This document shows, piece after piece, positions 29,010 through 39,231 of a DNA stretch of 64,000 bases. The DNA is from Corynebacterium sp. HMSC078H07. GTDB taxonomy: Bacteria > Actinomycetota > Actinomycetes > Mycobacteriales > Mycobacteriaceae. Position numbers and translations under genes: made by a program. The DNA lies in contig NZ_KV810449.1 in the NCBI RefSeq assembly GCF_001812805.1, forward strand, positions 1-64,000, written 5' to 3'. A model generated the notes under the pieces. It was not told where the DNA came from. It saw only the letters and a program-made list of their open reading frames with translations, and searched no databases. How positions within the stretch are numbered: the first letter of the stretch is position 1; every line of letters begins with the position of its first letter.

Positions 29010-29630
29010 ATGAGCAATGCCACTACTCATTCAACCGCCATCACGGACACGGCGCACAACCTCGCGGGGCTCTACCCGCTGCAGTGCCTCGCCCCAGCCG
29101 TGGTGTTGGCCGCCGTAGGTGTGGTTGTCCGGCACGTGGTGACGCGGCATCGACCGAGCATCTTCGGCCGCGACGGACTTGTGCTGCGCCATGTAGCACC
29201 CATCGCCGCCCTCGCCGGCATCATGGTGGGCTCCGTAGCTCTGCTGCCGCTGCACTTTAGCTCCACCGTGATTATTTCTTCGGCATTGTTTTCCCTGTTT
29301 GCCGCCTTCATTGTCTGGGCTGCACGGGAATCTATTTCCGCAGCATTCCTCACCGTCGGCATGATGATGCTCAGTGTTGGGGCCGTTGACCTCATGATCG
29401 CTCTGGCTGGCGCCCCGTGGGCTCCCGTCACCGATCCCCTGACGGGTGGGCTGGGCTTTGGCAGCATGTGGGTGCTCTATGCCCTACCTGGTTTTATTGC
29501 CGCTGGCCTCGCTGCGGCGTTAAGCACCATGCCTGCAGCCGAAGCCGACCGCATTCGCCGCGCCGAGGCTGCCCACGAAGCCTCCAAAGCCCTCGATGCC
29601 TCGCGCCGCTCCTACCCCGCCGCAGCCTAA
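29010..29630 (+). CDS. Hypothetical multi-pass membrane protein
   Basis: A 206-residue protein that I do not recognise. It has about five hydrophobic helices: residues near 25-43 (PAVVLAAVGVVVRHVV), 63-80, 87-104, 112-133 (GMMMLSVGAVDLMIALAG) and 155-175. The C-terminal tail is charged and Ala/Arg-rich, probably cytoplasmic. The start is chosen at MSNATTHS because of the nearby TACCGT box and because the upstream extension is Arg/Trp/Cys-rich and unlikely. The gene stands alone on the plus strand between two leftward operons, with a hairpin terminator just behind it. Confidence 0.65.
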   Translation: MSNATTHSTAITDTAHNLAGLYPLQCLAPAVVLAAVGVVVRHVVTRHRPSIFGRDGLVLRHVAPIAALAGIMVGSVALLPLHFSSTVIISSALFSLFAAFIVWAARESISAAFLTVGMMMLSVGAVDLMIALAGAPWAPVTDPLTGGLGFGSMWVLYALPGFIAAGLAAALSTMPAAEADRIRRAEAAHEASKALDASRRSYPAAA

Positions 29631-29634
29631 CGAT

Positions 29635-29666
29635 GAGCTCCCAGCAACGGTGTCGACTGGGAGCTC
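29635..29666 (+). terminator. Terminator hairpin between converging genes
   Basis: Ten-base perfect stem GAGCTCCCAG / CTGGGAGCTC with a 12-base loop, beginning five bases after the membrane protein stop. The U-tract is poor on both strands. It may serve both this gene and sepIVA, whose stop is 32 bases further on. Confidence 0.6.
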
Positions 29667-29697
29667 TTCGCATATGGCGCTCTAGAAGATTTGCGCT

Positions 29698-30489
29698 TTA
29701 GTAATCGCGCGGTGCACGGGGCGCACGGCGGGGACGGGACTCGCGTTCCCAGCCTTCACTGCGAGCATCACCTCGCGCCTCACGGCCCTCCGGGCGGCCT
29801 TCGGCACGGGAGTCACCGCGCGACTCCCCACGGGAGCGAACACCCGCACCGCGGCGCAGAGCGGAGCGGTCATTGTTCACGGTGCGCAGCAGATCAGACA
29901 GCGTAGTTTCGAATTCGCCCAGCTTTGCATCCACAAACTCATCACACTCGGTGCGCAGGCGATTGGACTCAGAATGTGCTGTTTCGACGATGCGGTGAGC
30001 CTCATCATCAGCGCGGCGCACAACCTCAGACTCAGAAACGAGACGCTCCTGCTCTGCTTGGCCGGCGGCAACGGTGCGTTGGTATTCCTCATCTGCCTGG
30101 GCGCGGGTGCGCTCAGCATCGGCGCGGGCGTTATCCACTAGGTTGGTAGCTTCGTCTTCGGCTTGGGCCACCATGGTGGTGGCGCGATGTTGGGCGTCGG
30201 CAAGCATGGCGTCCGCATCCTCACGTGCACGAGTAACCGTGTCATCTGCCTGGGCGTTGGCATCAGAAATAATCTGGTCCGCGCGCTCCTCCGCGCCCTG
30301 CAGGATCTCATCCTGTTTATCCAAGACGTCCTGAGCGTCATCCATCTCAACGGGGAGGGCATTACGGAGATCATCGAGAAGCGCCAGCATTTCGTGGCGC
30401 GGGACCATGCAATTGGAGGTCATAGGAACGGCGTAGGCCTGTTCCAGATTGCGAACAAGTTCATCGAGGGACTCAAAAACGCGGTACAT
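29698..30489 (-). CDS. sepIVA: SepIVA-like DivIVA-domain coiled-coil septation protein
   Basis: A 263-residue protein. An N-terminal DivIVA-like segment (MYRVFESLDELVRNLEQAY) is followed by a long Ala/Glu/Asp-rich coiled coil (about 50-205) and a strongly basic disordered tail (about 210-263) with repeated Arg-Gly-Glu / Arg-Gly-Asp units. It resembles mycobacterial SepIVA (Rv2927c), an essential septation factor encoded beside the rnc region, and the location here is equivalent. It should act at the division site or subpolar membrane. The transcript looks leaderless: TAGGCT six bases before ATG. Confidence 0.82.
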   Translation of the reverse strand: MYRVFESLDELVRNLEQAYAVPMTSNCMVPRHEMLALLDDLRNALPVEMDDAQDVLDKQDEILQGAEERADQIISDANAQADDTVTRAREDADAMLADAQHRATTMVAQAEDEATNLVDNARADAERTRAQADEEYQRTVAAGQAEQERLVSESEVVRRADDEAHRIVETAHSESNRLRTECDEFVDAKLGEFETTLSDLLRTVNNDRSALRRGAGVRSRGESRGDSRAEGRPEGREARGDARSEGWERESRPRRAPRAPRDY

Positions 30490-30495
30490 GGCACC

Positions 30496-30501
30496 AGCCT
30501 A
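30496..30501 (-). promoter_or_regulatory. Candidate -10 box of sepIVA (leaderless)
   Basis: TAGGCT ends six bases before the ATG on the minus strand, so transcription would start on the start codon; no SD sequence is present. Confidence 0.45.
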
Positions 30502-30551
30502 ACCAAGCCCGCGCACAGCGCGACGTATCCCACGCGGGTGTTGACAGCGAA

Positions 30552-30595
30552 AACCTCCCCGTCGCGCTCACATTCACGAGCATGAGGGGGAGGTT
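30552..30595 (-). terminator. Rho-independent terminator of gdhA
   Basis: AACCTCCCC / GGGGAGGTT stem with an inner GCTC/GAGC helix, 30 bases past the gdhA stop. On the minus strand it is followed by TTTTCGCTGT. Confidence 0.75.
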
Positions 30596-30625
30596 GCGAT
30601 GTGGCAGTACGCCAAGCACAGAACC

Positions 30626-32005
<1,380 letters not shown>

Positions 32006-32036
32006 TCAGTGCTTCAACTTAATGAACAGCAGCTAG

Positions 32037-32055
32037 TTTTCTATCATTCGACCTA
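32037..32055. promoter_or_regulatory. Possible AmtR-like operator upstream of gdhA
   Basis: TTTTCTATCATTCGACCTA resembles the C. glutamicum AmtR box (tttCTAT, six bases, AtAGat). The left half fits well; the right half has mismatches. It lies about 65 bases upstream of the gdhA start, a plausible regulatory position. Weak evidence. Confidence 0.25.
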
Positions 32056-32133
32056 AATTGCAAGCCGCATAATCCAAAAAGTCCTTCACTCGCAGCTCAA
32101 ATACCCAAAATTTAATTGCCATACGGCTCCCCA

Positions 32134-32139
32134 TATACT
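32134..32139 (+). promoter_or_regulatory. -10 box of the glycerate kinase gene (leaderless)
   Basis: TATACT, close to the actinobacterial consensus, ends seven bases before the ATG; there is no SD sequence. Confidence 0.5.
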
Positions 32140-32146
32140 CGTTATC

Positions 32147-33310
32147 ATGCGCATCCTTGTTGCCCCCGACTCATTCAAAGGCACCGCCACCGCTAGCGAA
32201 GCTGCTGCCGCGATAGCTCTCGGTGCTCGCCGCGCCTTGAGTAGTGCCGACCTTGCCGCCACGTCCACCGTGACGACGCTCCCCATGGCCGATGGCGGTG
32301 AAGGTACCGCCGAGGTTCTTGCCAGCGCGGCGGTCGCGCGTACCGGCACAGCAGGCCAGACCATTACGCTGCCCACCACAGATGCGGTGGGCCGCCTCAC
32401 CGAGGCCAGCTACCATCTCGTGGGTGAGGAGGCGTTTATCGACGTCGCCGCGGCAACCGGCCTGCCTGCTGTGTCCGATGCCCTCGACCCGCTCCATGCA
32501 GATTCCTACGGCACCGGTGTTCTCATCGCTGATGCGGAGGCGCGCGGCGCGAAGCACATTGTCTTAGGTTTGGGGGGAAGCGCCAGCATCGACGGCGGCT
32601 TAGGGATCCTCGCAGCATTGGGCGCGGCAGCCCACGATGCGCGCGGCTATGCCCTCCCCAAAGGCGGTGCCCCACTTGTCAACCTCGCCACCATCGATAC
32701 CGCGCAGCTCAACATGAAAGCTGCCCTGCTGGACTACACGTTGGTAACTGATACCCGCGCGGTCCCCATCCAAGCGGCCACAATGTATGGCCCACAAAAA
32801 GGCGCCGAAGGCGAACAGGTAGCACTACTAGCTGGCGCCATGCTGCAACTGTGCGCAGTCACTGACACCGACCCGCAGGCAGAATTCATGGGCGCGGCCG
32901 GCGGCATCCCGATTGCTTTGAGCTGGCTTTCGCGCACGTTGTGGGGCACAGATGAGCACTGCACGATCATCCCCGGCGGGCGCTACGTCGCTGAAGCGCT
33001 TGAGCTCCCCACACGTGCCGCAGAGGCCGATCTCCTCATCACCGGTGAAGGCCGCTTTGACGAGCAGTCCCTCACCGGAAAAGTGGTCGGCACGTTAGCT
33101 GAACTCACAACAGAAGCAGCAGGTTCCCCCACTCTCGGCATCGTTGCCGGCTCCGCCACTGCCCCTGCCCCGGCCGGGGCACTGCTCCAGGAACTAGAAG
33201 GAGACGGAAGCAGTGCTACCAGCAACGAGGTGGCCGCCGCAATCAGCAACGCCGCCGAGCAGCTCGTCACAGAATTTATTGAGGCATTCGTTCCACACGC
33301 TAGGGATTAA
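32147..33310 (+). CDS. Glycerate kinase (GlxK/GarK family)
   Basis: A 387-residue kinase phosphorylating D-glycerate. It opens with the family N terminus MRILVAPDSFKGTATASEAA, then MADGGEGTAEVL, VLGLGGSASIDGGLGILAALG and ITGEGRFDEQSLTGKV, all hallmarks of the type 1 glycerate kinases. It links glyoxylate or sugar-acid breakdown to glycolysis through 2- or 3-phosphoglycerate. The last 11 bases overlap the 3' end of the converging 132-residue gene. No obvious partner genes are present, so the glycerate source is unclear. Confidence 0.93.
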   Translation: MRILVAPDSFKGTATASEAAAAIALGARRALSSADLAATSTVTTLPMADGGEGTAEVLASAAVARTGTAGQTITLPTTDAVGRLTEASYHLVGEEAFIDVAAATGLPAVSDALDPLHADSYGTGVLIADAEARGAKHIVLGLGGSASIDGGLGILAALGAAAHDARGYALPKGGAPLVNLATIDTAQLNMKAALLDYTLVTDTRAVPIQAATMYGPQKGAEGEQVALLAGAMLQLCAVTDTDPQAEFMGAAGGIPIALSWLSRTLWGTDEHCTIIPGGRYVAEALELPTRAAEADLLITGEGRFDEQSLTGKVVGTLAELTTEAAGSPTLGIVAGSATAPAPAGALLQELEGDGSSATSNEVAAAISNAAEQLVTEFIEAFVPHARD

Positions 33311-33698
33311 CCTGCACCGACCACGGGAAGATAGCCGGGCGCTCGTATGCAACTTCATCCTCGAGCAGTACATGGTCCTTCGGCAGCACCGCGTGAGGAG
33401 TAAGCAGGCGCGAGAGCACCATGGTGAGCTGGTTGATAGATCCCGTCACGCCCTCAACCTCAATGTCGTAGCGGTGGACATTCGCACCTTCAAGGTCGCG
33501 GTCTTCGTGCTCATCTCGATACGTCTGGCGCAGTTGTTCCTCAAGGCCCTCCTGGATCGCCGGCTCCTCCACGCGAGTAACCTCGGCTGAGGTCAGCGAA
33601 TTGGTATCAACCAGCTTTTGCGTGGCAGTACTGAAGATTTCGGCAACGCGCTCGGCTTGTGCATCCGGCACCAGAACATCAAATTGAATCATTGGCAT
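33300..33698 (-). CDS. Hypothetical small alpha/beta protein
   Basis: A 132-residue soluble acidic protein of unknown function. It begins MPMIQFDVLVPDAQAERVAE and alternates predicted strands and helices, ending in FPWSVQVNP. There are no Cys residues and no signal peptide. The ATG has both a TAGGAT box seven bases upstream and an AGGA that could serve as an SD sequence. It is divergent from the M20 hydrolase gene (37-base gap) and converges on the glycerate kinase gene with an 11-base overlap. Codon pattern and position support a real gene. Confidence 0.65.
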   Translation of the reverse strand: MPMIQFDVLVPDAQAERVAEIFSTATQKLVDTNSLTSAEVTRVEEPAIQEGLEEQLRQTYRDEHEDRDLEGANVHRYDIEVEGVTGSINQLTMVLSRLLTPHAVLPKDHVLLEDEVAYERPAIFPWSVQVNP

Positions 33699-33734
33699 GT
33701 AGGCAATCCTACCCTAACTTTAAGGATGGTAACT

Positions 33735-34934
33735 ATGGCAGATCCCACACTTGCGAATCTTCTGAACAGTGACGCCGTCGACCTCTCCTGGCAGCGTGCT
33801 TTCTACGAGGATCTGCACTCCCACCCCGAACTTTCCCACGAGGAGGAACGCACTGCAGGACGCATCCTGGAACAGCTTGAAAAGTATGAATGTGAGGTTG
33901 TCACCGGCATCGGCGGCCATGGAATCGTTGCTATCTTCCGCAATGGGGACGGCCCCACAGCGCTCATGCGCGCGGACTTCGACGCGCTACCGGTAGCCGA
34001 GGAGACCGGCGTTGACTTCGCCGCCACCAACGGCAAGATGCATGCCTGTGGCCACGACGTACACACCACCGCGCTTTTGGGAGCCTGTGCGCTTATCGAC
34101 GTCCACCGCGACGCCTGGCAAGGCACCTTCCTTGCTCTCTTCCAACCAGCGGAGGAATCCTCCATGGGCGCAAAATACATGATTGCCGATGGCCTCACCG
34201 AACGTGTGCCAAAGCCCGATGTCTGCTTGGGTCAACACGTCATGCCCGGGCCGGCAGGCCAGGTTCAATCCACATCTGGTCCCATCCTCGCCGGCTGTGA
34301 TTCACTGCGCATCCACATCACGGGCCGCTCCGCTCACGCCTCCATGCCACACGAATCCATCGACCCTTCTTACGTTGCCGCAATGGTGGTCACGCGCCTC
34401 CAGGCCATTGTTGGCCGCGAGGTTCCTCCCCACGACTTCTTTGTCATCTCCGTCGGCGAGCTACATGCAGGAGAGAAGAACAACATCATCCCCGGCAGCG
34501 CCGAGTTGGTACTCAATACCCGCTATTACAAGCCGGAGTTAGCCGAACGCGTCTACGCCTCCCTGGAGTGCATGGTGCGTGCGGAGTGCGTAGCCTCTGG
34601 TTGCCCGGCCGAGCCAACCTTTGAGTATTACGCGCACGGCGAAGTCACCGATAACGACCCCGATGCCCACGACGCCGTGCGTGCCTCGTTCGACGACGTC
34701 TTTGGAGAGCTTTCTGTCACCGCCACACCATCCACAGTGTCAGAGGACTTTTGCTACCTTCCGCAGGCATGGGGCGTGCCCTACTACTTCTGGTTTATCG
34801 GCTCCACCCCAGATGAGCTCATCGATAACCCTCCGGTCAACCACCAGTCCACCTTCCTTCCGGACTACGCTCCCACCATGGACTCTGCTACGCGTGCCGC
34901 CACCGCTGCGGTCCTGTCTTTCCTCAAGCGCTAG
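33735..34934 (+). CDS. M20 family metallopeptidase/amidohydrolase
   Basis: A 399-residue enzyme of the aminoacylase-like M20D branch (N-acyl amino acid, hippurate or IAA-conjugate hydrolases). Metal-binding and catalytic segments: RADFDALPVAEETG, HACGHDVHTTALLG (His and Asp ligands) and LFQPAEESSMGAKYM (catalytic Glu pair), then a dimerisation domain (about 185-295) with GRSAHASMPHESIDP. The substrate is not predictable. The start is ATG with AAGGA eight bases upstream. A nine-base inverted repeat overlaps the stop codon. Confidence 0.9.
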   Translation: MADPTLANLLNSDAVDLSWQRAFYEDLHSHPELSHEEERTAGRILEQLEKYECEVVTGIGGHGIVAIFRNGDGPTALMRADFDALPVAEETGVDFAATNGKMHACGHDVHTTALLGACALIDVHRDAWQGTFLALFQPAEESSMGAKYMIADGLTERVPKPDVCLGQHVMPGPAGQVQSTSGPILAGCDSLRIHITGRSAHASMPHESIDPSYVAAMVVTRLQAIVGREVPPHDFFVISVGELHAGEKNNIIPGSAELVLNTRYYKPELAERVYASLECMVRAECVASGCPAEPTFEYYAHGEVTDNDPDAHDAVRASFDDVFGELSVTATPSTVSEDFCYLPQAWGVPYYFWFIGSTPDELIDNPPVNHQSTFLPDYAPTMDSATRAATAAVLSFLKR

Positions 34935-34971
34935 AGCTGAACGCACTCACTCCACACAGCGAAGCTCTAGC
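34930..34971 (+). terminator. Inverted repeat at the end of the M20 hydrolase gene
   Basis: GCTAGAGCT / AGCTCTAGC with a 24-base loop spans the stop codon, and a 12-base palindrome (AGCCAGCTGGCT) overlaps its end. There is no T-run, so termination is uncertain. Confidence 0.35.
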
Positions 34972-35060
34972 CAGCTGGCTCACTGCGTGATAAGGCGGAA
35001 CTGGTTAAGCTTGAGGTCGGTATTTTCCACACATTTTGAGTGCAACGTCTAAGGAATGTT

Positions 35061-37451
35061 ATGAGCCAGCCCCAGCACGCCGATTTTCAGACCGCAGTTC
35101 CCGGGCACGTCCGCGCCGCCTCCGGCGTGACGCCGCCCACCGCCTCCAACCGCAAGTTCTGGTCCGGCCTGTCCTCCGCAGTCATGGAACAGATTGCCGA
35201 TAACTGGGAAGCAACCCGCAGCGCTTATGCCGCTGCCCGTCAGCAGCACTACTTCTCCGCAGAGTTCTTGCAGGGCCGCGCACTGCTCAACAACCTCACC
35301 AATGTCGGTCTCGTGGATGAAGCCCGCGCCGCTGCCAAGGCTGCCGGCCACGAGTTATCTGATGTCCTCGAGGCCGAGCATGATGCCGCTCTGGGTAACG
35401 GTGGTTTGGGCCGCCTCGCTGCGTGCTTCCTCGACTCCGCTGTAACCCAGGATTACCCGGTCACCGGCTATGGCCTCCTGTACCGCTATGGCTTGTTCCG
35501 CCAGTCCTTCGAGGACGGCTTCCAGCGCGAGAAGCCGGATTCCTGGATGGAGAATGGCTACGACTTCATCATTCGCCGCGCCTCCGAGCAGCGCCGCATC
35601 CACTTCGATGACATGGACGTGCGCGCCATCCCGTATGACATGCCCATTACCGGCTACGGCACCGATAACGTCGGCACCCTGCGCTTGTGGAAGTCCGAAC
35701 CCATCGATGAGTTCGACTATGATGCCTTCAACTCCCAGCGCTTTACTGAGGCCATCGTTGAACGCGAGCGCGTCATGGACATCTGCCGTGTGCTCTACCC
35801 CAATGACACCACCTACGAAGGCAAGGTCCTGCGTGTTCGCCAGCAGTACTTCTTCGTCTCTGCGTCCCTGCAGCAGATGATCGATAACTTCATTGAACAC
35901 CACGGTGACGATCTCACTGGCTTTGCCAAGTACAACTGCATCCAGCTCAATGACACCCACCCGGTGCTCGCTATCCCGGAACTGCTGCGCCTGCTTCTCG
36001 ACGAGCACGGGATGGGCTGGGATGAAGCGTGGAAGGTTGTCACTGAGACCTTCGCTTATACCAACCACACGGTCTTGGCAGAAGCCCTGGAAAGCTGGGA
36101 AGTCTCCATCTTCCAGAAGCTCTTCTGGCGCATCTGGGAGCTCGTGGAGGAAATTGACCGTCGTTTCCGTGAGGACATGGGCCAACGCGGGCTGGATCAG
36201 GGCCGCATCGACTACATGGCCCCCGTGTCCAATGGCCAGGTCCACATGGCATGGATTGCCTGCTACGCTGCCTATTCCATCAATGGCGTGGCGGCCTTGC
36301 ACACCGAGATCATCAAGGCAGATACGCTGTCCGAGTGGCACGAGCTGTGGCCGGAGAAATTCAACAACAAGACTAACGGTGTGACACCGCGCCGCTGGCT
36401 CCGCATGTGCAACCCGCGCTTGTCGAGCCTGCTCACCGAGCAGGCAGGTTCCGATGCCTGGGTTACCGATCTGACGCAACTGGCCAAGCTCGCACCGTTG
36501 GCGGAGGATGAAAAGGTTCTACGTCAGCTCATCAACGTCAAGCGCGCCAATAAGCAGGACTTCGCCACCTGGATTGCGGATCACCAAGGTTCCACCGTGG
36601 ACCCCGATTCCATTTTTGATGTCCAGATCAAGCGCCTTCACGAGTACAAGCGTCAGCTCATGAATGCTCTGTACATCCTTGACCTGTACTTCCGTATCAA
36701 GGTCGACGGTGAAACAGTTCCGAAGCGCACCTTCATCTTCGGCGCGAAGGCAGCTCCGGGCTATGTCCGCGCCAAGGCCATCATCAAACTCATCAACACT
36801 ATCGGTGATCTGGTGAACAACGACCCAGCTACCAAGGACGTGCTCAACGTTGTCTTCGTAGAGAACTACAACGTCTCCCCCGCCGAGCACATTATCCCCG
36901 CCGCAGATGTCTCCGAGCAGATTTCCGTCGCTGGTAAGGAGGCATCGGGTACCTCCAACATGAAGTTCATGATGAACGGCGCCCTGACGCTGGGCACCAT
37001 GGATGGCGCCAACGTAGAGATCGTTGAGGCAGTGGGCGAAGAAAATGCCTACATCTTCGGTGCTCGCAACGAAGAGATCCCGCAGCTGCGCGCCGAGTAC
37101 AACCCCGGTGAGCTCTACAACTCTGTTCCGGGTCTGGCCCGCGTTCTGGATGCCTTTACCGATGGAACTTTGGGATCGGAGAATAATGGCACGTTCGGTG
37201 ACCTGCGCTCCTCGCTTCTGGATGGTTATGGCGAGCACGCTCAGGACACCTACTACGTCCTGGGTGACTTCGCCGACTACCGCGAGACCCGCGACCGCAT
37301 GGCCGCTGACTATGACGCCGATGAGATGGAGTGGGCCAAGAAGGCCTGGCTGAACATCTGCTACTCCGGTCGCTTCTCCTCCGACCGCACCATCGCGGAC
37401 TACGCCAACGAGGTATGGAAGCTGGCCCCGACCCCCATCGCAAACATCTAA
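35061..37451 (+). CDS. glgP: Glycogen/maltodextrin phosphorylase
   Basis: Releases glucose-1-phosphate from alpha-1,4-glucans using pyridoxal phosphate. The 796-residue product has the N-terminal phosphorylase pattern (SAEFLQGRALLNNL, ALGNGGLGRLAACFLDS) and the PLP-binding segment EASGTSNMKFMMNGALTLGT with Lys635. It starts at MSQPQHADF with AAGGA upstream. It works with GlgX (debranching, encoded 16 kb away) in glycogen turnover, a known cycling carbon store in corynebacteria. It converges with pyk across a shared terminator. Confidence 0.96.
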   Translation: MSQPQHADFQTAVPGHVRAASGVTPPTASNRKFWSGLSSAVMEQIADNWEATRSAYAAARQQHYFSAEFLQGRALLNNLTNVGLVDEARAAAKAAGHELSDVLEAEHDAALGNGGLGRLAACFLDSAVTQDYPVTGYGLLYRYGLFRQSFEDGFQREKPDSWMENGYDFIIRRASEQRRIHFDDMDVRAIPYDMPITGYGTDNVGTLRLWKSEPIDEFDYDAFNSQRFTEAIVERERVMDICRVLYPNDTTYEGKVLRVRQQYFFVSASLQQMIDNFIEHHGDDLTGFAKYNCIQLNDTHPVLAIPELLRLLLDEHGMGWDEAWKVVTETFAYTNHTVLAEALESWEVSIFQKLFWRIWELVEEIDRRFREDMGQRGLDQGRIDYMAPVSNGQVHMAWIACYAAYSINGVAALHTEIIKADTLSEWHELWPEKFNNKTNGVTPRRWLRMCNPRLSSLLTEQAGSDAWVTDLTQLAKLAPLAEDEKVLRQLINVKRANKQDFATWIADHQGSTVDPDSIFDVQIKRLHEYKRQLMNALYILDLYFRIKVDGETVPKRTFIFGAKAAPGYVRAKAIIKLINTIGDLVNNDPATKDVLNVVFVENYNVSPAEHIIPAADVSEQISVAGKEASGTSNMKFMMNGALTLGTMDGANVEIVEAVGEENAYIFGARNEEIPQLRAEYNPGELYNSVPGLARVLDAFTDGTLGSENNGTFGDLRSSLLDGYGEHAQDTYYVLGDFADYRETRDRMAADYDADEMEWAKKAWLNICYSGRFSSDRTIADYANEVWKLAPTPIANI

Positions 37452-37486
37452 TCCACCACCACGCGTTAAGCGTGAAAAATAAGTAA

Positions 37487-37525
37487 CACCGCACGCTGCC
37501 TCTCCTCGAGGGACAGTGTGCGGTG
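37487..37525. terminator. Bidirectional terminator between glgP and pyk
   Basis: CACCGCACGCTG / CAGTGTGCGGTG, a 12-base stem with one G-T type mismatch, between two converging genes. On the minus strand it is followed by TTACTTATTTTTC; on the plus strand by CGTTTGGCGTT. Confidence 0.7.
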
Positions 37526-37560
37526 CGTTTGGCGTTGTGCCTAAATGCGGGAGAGCGTAA

Positions 37561-38985
37561 TTACTTCTCGCGCAGGGTTTCGCCGAGTTGGTGAACCTGA
37601 ATCATGTTGGTGTTACCAGAGATTCCCGGAGGGGTACCAGCGATGACGACAATCATGTCGCCTTCCTTGTACTTGTCCATACCAAGCAGAGCCTCATCGA
37701 TGCTAGCCATCATGTCATCAGTGGACTTGACCTCAGAGCTCAAGAAAGTCTCTGCACCCCAGGTCAGAGCCAACTGCGAGCGAACTGCCGGGTGCGGAGT
37801 AAACGCCAACAACGGCAATGGGGAGTGCAAACGAGCCACGCGCTTCGCAGTATCACCAGACGTGGTGAATGCGACGATGGCCTTGGCGTTGAGGCGCTCT
37901 GCGATATCACGCGCGGAGTAGGACACCACGCCACGCTTGGTGCGCGGCACGTGGCTCAGCGGCGGAACCTGGCCGCCTGACTCAGCGTTAGCCACAATCT
38001 TGGACATCGTGCGCACGACGTTTTGCGGGTCGATACCGACGGACGTCTCACCCGAGAGCATGACCGCATCAGCACCGTCAAGCACGGCATTGGCCACGTC
38101 GGAGGCCTCCGCACGAGTTGGGCGCAGGTTGGAAATCATGGAATCCAGCATCTGAGTAGCCACGATGACCGGCTTGGCGTTCTCACGCGCAATCTGGATA
38201 GCGCGCTTCTGGAACAGCGGAACCTGCTCGAGCGGAACCTCCACACCCAGGTCACCACGGGCAATCATGATGGCGTCGAAAGCCAGCACGATGGACTCGA
38301 GGGCGTCGACAGCCTCCGGCTTCTCCAGCTTGGCAATAACCGGAACGCGACGGCCTTCCTCGTCCATGATTTCGTGGACCTTGTCCACATCCGCTGGGGA
38401 ACGGACGAAAGACAGGGCAATCATGTCAACGCCCAGATTCAGTGCGAAACGAAGGTCAGCGATGTCCTTCTCCGACAGAGCCGGCACGGAGATATCCATG
38501 CCCGGCAAGGAAACGCCCTTGTTGTTGGAGACTGGGCCGCCTTCGGTGACCTCACAAACAACGTCGTTGCCTTCTACTTCCTTGCACACGACGGCAACCT
38601 TGCCATCGTCGATCAGCAGACGGTCTCCCGGCTTAGCGTCCTTGGCCAGGCCCTTGTAGGTGGTGGAGACACGGTCGTGGGTACCTTCGACGTCATCGAC
38701 GGTGATTCGGACGATTTCCCCTTCCTTCCACATCTCCTCACCGTTGACAAAGCGACCCAGACGGATCTTCGGACCCTGAAGGTCGGCGAGAACACCGACG
38801 GCGTGGCCGGTCTCATCGGTAGCTTCGCGGACCCAGGCGTAATTTGCTTCGTGGTCTGCGTGCTCGCCGTGGGACATGTTCAGACGCGCGACGTCCATGC
38901 CCGCTTCCACCAAGCCCAGGATTCCCTCCTTGCTTGCCACTGCGGGACCCAACGTACAAACGATTTTGGTTCTTCTATCCAACAT
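37561..38985 (-). CDS. pyk: Pyruvate kinase
   Basis: Converts phosphoenolpyruvate and ADP to pyruvate and ATP. The 474-residue protein carries the signature VIAKLEKPEAVDAL (catalytic Lys), MIARGDLGVEVPLEQVP and the N-terminal RRTKIVCTLGPA, and has the full A/B/C-domain length. The start is ATG at MLDRRTK with AAGG six bases upstream; an upstream in-frame start adds six residues. A TACTTT element about 40 bases upstream is a candidate -10 box. lgt lies upstream on the same strand after a 246-base gap, so pyk probably has its own promoter. Confidence 0.97.
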   Translation of the reverse strand: MLDRRTKIVCTLGPAVASKEGILGLVEAGMDVARLNMSHGEHADHEANYAWVREATDETGHAVGVLADLQGPKIRLGRFVNGEEMWKEGEIVRITVDDVEGTHDRVSTTYKGLAKDAKPGDRLLIDDGKVAVVCKEVEGNDVVCEVTEGGPVSNNKGVSLPGMDISVPALSEKDIADLRFALNLGVDMIALSFVRSPADVDKVHEIMDEEGRRVPVIAKLEKPEAVDALESIVLAFDAIMIARGDLGVEVPLEQVPLFQKRAIQIARENAKPVIVATQMLDSMISNLRPTRAEASDVANAVLDGADAVMLSGETSVGIDPQNVVRTMSKIVANAESGGQVPPLSHVPRTKRGVVSYSARDIAERLNAKAIVAFTTSGDTAKRVARLHSPLPLLAFTPHPAVRSQLALTWGAETFLSSEVKSTDDMMASIDEALLGMDKYKEGDMIVVIAGTPPGISGNTNMIQVHQLGETLREK

Positions 38986-39231
38986 GGAGTGCCTTATTCG
39001 CATCGGGGATGTCTAACGGTTCCTAAAGTACCCCCGTTTTCTAGTCTCTGCCACCATAAATGATGTTCACATCTCCGTCCGAGTCGTGCCGTTATACCTT
39101 TCAATGCCCTGCTTTCCGCCACAAAACGCAGCATGAAATGGGCGCGAGCGGGCACGATCGGACATTTCTGGCGGGCCCCATAAGGCTCCTAGAGCGACGC
39201 CATCACCGCCAAAAATGTACTGTGATTCCGG

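Noticed and set aside
35355-36479. Long open frame (374 codons) antisense to glgP
   Set aside because: Shadow of the conserved phosphorylase sequence; no start context and no family resemblance.
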